In this document: piece by piece, positions 5,674-6,822 of the stretch
How the letters are laid out: the number at the start of each line of letters is the position of its first letter
How positions within the stretch are numbered: position 1 is the first letter of the stretch
Assembly: GCA_024409185.1 (NCBI GenBank)
Contig: JAKSUD010000049.1
Location: forward strand, 1-6,822
DNA length: 6,822 nucleotides
From: an archaeon
Lineage (GTDB): Archaea; Methanobacteriota; Methanobacteria; Methanobacteriales; Methanobacteriaceae
Direction: 5' to 3'
Notes under the pieces: model-generated
Told to the model about the DNA's origin: nothing
Seen by the model: only the letters and a program-made list of their open reading frames with translations
Database searches by the model: none
Translations under genes and position numbers: made by a program

Positions 5674-6588
5674 TTATTCTATGATTTCTATTCTTGCATT
5701 TTTACTAATGTCATTTTCTTTTAATAAATAAAGATAATCTATTAAATATTGATGGAATGTTCCAAGACCTAATTCTGCTGTTGATTTTTTGTATTTGCCT
5801 ACTTTTTCTCCAGCTATTGTTATATGTAAACTTGCTGCGATTGCACTAATTAATGGATTATTTACTCCACTATAAGTAGCTATTATTGTAGAAAGCATAC
5901 ATCCACTTCCTGTTATTTTAGGCATCATATCATTACCATTACTTATTGTGATGATAATTTCTCCATCAGAGATTAAGTCTATCGGTCCACTTGCTACAAT
6001 TATTGTATTTAATTTTTTAGCTAATTCTTTAACTAAAATTCCATTTTCTAATATGTTTTCTTTCGTTATAATATCTTCAATATTAACATCTACACCTTTT
6101 TGTTTGTATTCTTGTGTTGATTTTGAGTAATCAGATTTTAATGAGTTTAAATTAAATAATTTAGCTATTGTTTTTACTTCAGACATATTTCCTCTAATTA
6201 TATTTATATTATAATTTTGGATAAGATTTAGACTTAATTCATTTCTTAATTTACTTATTCCAACTCCAACAGGGTCAAAAATAATAGGGATGTCTTTTTT
6301 ATTTGCGAAGTAACATGCTTTTTTCATAGCTTTAATTTCATCTTTACTTGGATTTCCTATATTGATTACAAGACTTTTAGCTATATTTATAATATCTTCA
6401 ACTTCTTCTTCATTATATGCTATTATAGGAGATCCACCAATAGCTAAAACAGCATTTGCACAGTCATTTACAGTAACTGAATTAGTTATACAATAAGTTA
6501 AAGGATTTTCTTCTTTAACTTTTCTAAATGATTTTTTTACTTCGTTAAGTATGTAAGATTTTTTATTATTAAGATTATTTATATTCAT
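5674..6588 (-). CDS. thiM: Hydroxyethylthiazole kinase, enlarged form
   Basis: It phosphorylates 4-methyl-5-(2-hydroxyethyl)thiazole with ATP, the salvage entry into thiamine synthesis whose product ThiE uses next. Ribokinase-fold motifs are clear: PLTYCITNSVTVNDCANAVL at 29-48, IGGSP at 50-54, IIFDPVGVG at 102-110, IIRGNMSEV at 130-138, and KITGSGCMLS at 224-233 with the catalytic Cys230. At 304 residues it exceeds the usual 260-275. About 20 extra residues lie at roughly 145-182, between the GN-SE segment and the KKLNTIIVASG strand, and the N terminus is slightly long. Start choice is secure: AGGAGATGA lies just upstream. Asn and Ile are abundant, and ATA is used far more for Ile than in tpiA, pointing to low expression or a different history. 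The essential residues look intact. Confidence 0.93.
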   Translation of the reverse strand: MNINNLNNKKSYILNEVKKSFRKVKEENPLTYCITNSVTVNDCANAVLAIGGSPIIAYNEEEVEDIINIAKSLVINIGNPSKDEIKAMKKACYFANKKDIPIIFDPVGVGISKLRNELSLNLIQNYNINIIRGNMSEVKTIAKLFNLNSLKSDYSKSTQEYKQKGVDVNIEDIITKENILENGILVKELAKKLNTIIVASGPIDLISDGEIIITISNGNDMMPKITGSGCMLSTIIATYSGVNNPLISAIAASLHITIAGEKVGKYKKSTAELGLGTFHQYLIDYLYLLKENDISKNARIEIIE

Positions 6589-6591
6589 ACT

Positions 6592-6600
6592 TCATCTCCT
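6592..6600 (-). promoter_or_regulatory. Strong Shine-Dalgarno of thiM
   Basis: The minus strand reads AGGAGATGA three bases before the ATG. It is the longest purine-rich Shine-Dalgarno in the window, stronger than those of sucC, pgk or taw1, and it fixes the thiM start at 6588. Confidence 0.75.
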
Positions 6601-6649
6601 ATAATTTGTCTTATATTATAATTTTAATATTATATTATTTTAATATTTT

Positions 6650-6670
6650 ATTACATTTTTTTAATGTAAT
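6650..6670. repeat. 8-bp inverted repeat in the thiM upstream region
   Basis: ATTACATT (6650-6657) and AATGTAAT (6663-6670) are perfectly inverted around T5. On the minus strand this could be a leader hairpin or a repressor site 62-82 bases before the thiM start. It contains rare non-A/T positions (C6654, G6666) that pair, which argues mildly against chance. Confidence 0.45.
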
Positions 6671-6682
6671 TTTTATTTTGAG

Positions 6683-6711
6683 TAGTAAACTATTTAAATA
6701 AAGTTTTACTA
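6683..6711. promoter_or_regulatory. Palindromic TATA-like box flanked by inverted TAGTAAA half-sites
   Basis: TATTTAAATA (6691-6700) is a perfect palindrome and a good TATA box on both strands. TAGTAAA (6683-6689) and its inverse TTTACTA (6705-6711) flank it almost symmetrically. The site lies between the divergent thiM and tRNA-Thr genes and could serve as a shared promoter with an operator. The predicted starts are near 6669 (-) and 6722 (+). All of this is inferred from position and symmetry. Confidence 0.45.
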
Positions 6712-6723
6712 AACTAATAGTGT

Positions 6724-6759
6724 TCTAATATTTCTGATTATTTTTTGGTAAATATTAGA
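6724..6759 (+). repeat. 10-bp inverted repeat upstream of tRNA-Thr
   Basis: TCTAATATTT (6724-6733) and AAATATTAGA (6750-6759) form a perfect inverted repeat with a 16-base loop, ending 11 bases before the tRNA. It may fold in the tRNA 5' leader or be a protein site at the promoter. Confidence 0.5.
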
Positions 6760-6765
6760 TTTTGA

Positions 6766-6822
<57 letters not shown>

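Noticed and set aside
5948..6130. A 60-codon open frame on the plus strand inside thiM, hydrophobic in parts
   Set aside because: Antisense shadow of the thiM coding sequence; its hydrophobic look follows from reading Asn/Ile/Lys-rich codons in reverse.

Overview
The window looks like a piece of chromosome from an AT-rich methanogenic archaeon of the Methanobacteriales, most likely Methanobrevibacter or a close relative such as Methanosphaera. The reasons are an archaeal-type triosephosphate isomerase of 225 residues, an archaeal phosphoglycerate kinase with a GGGH glycine loop, a stand-alone radical-SAM wyosine enzyme (Taw1), the end of a 2-oxoacid:ferredoxin oxidoreductase gamma subunit followed by sucC, archaeal-style GTG-rich ribosome binding sites, and intergenic DNA made almost entirely of A and T. 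From memory, Methanothermobacter has kor genes, sucC, tpiA and pgk in the same neighbourhood, which supports the lineage. The genus is an inference.

Layout. Positions 1-198 are the 3' end of a kor/por gamma-subunit gene (+). sucC (353-1459, +) follows. Together they suit the reductive, incomplete TCA branch: succinate is activated to succinyl-CoA, then carboxylated to 2-oxoglutarate with reduced ferredoxin. taw1 lies convergent to sucC (1638-2552, -). tpiA (2796-3473, +) and pgk (3612-4853, +) are two consecutive-pathway enzymes of glycolysis/gluconeogenesis. thiE (4967-5593) and thiM (5674-6588), both on the minus strand, form a thiamine thiazole-salvage pair: ThiM phosphorylates hydroxyethylthiazole and ThiE joins it to HMP-pyrophosphate. 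The window ends inside a tRNA-Thr(UGU) gene (6771-6822, +), divergent from thiM.

Noncoding DNA. No gap exceeds about 245 bases and no extra gene is visible in any of them. They hold T-rich terminators, promoter candidates and several perfect short inverted repeats. Most notable are a TWAACTTA element 32-48 bases upstream of sucC, tpiA and pgk, and a palindromic TATA-like box between thiM and tRNA-Thr flanked by inverted TAGTAAA half-sites.

Overall this is ordinary core-metabolism DNA. I see no defence system, mobile element, CRISPR array or new multigene system. The points worth checking are regulatory motifs, the enlarged ThiM and the codon bias of the thi genes.
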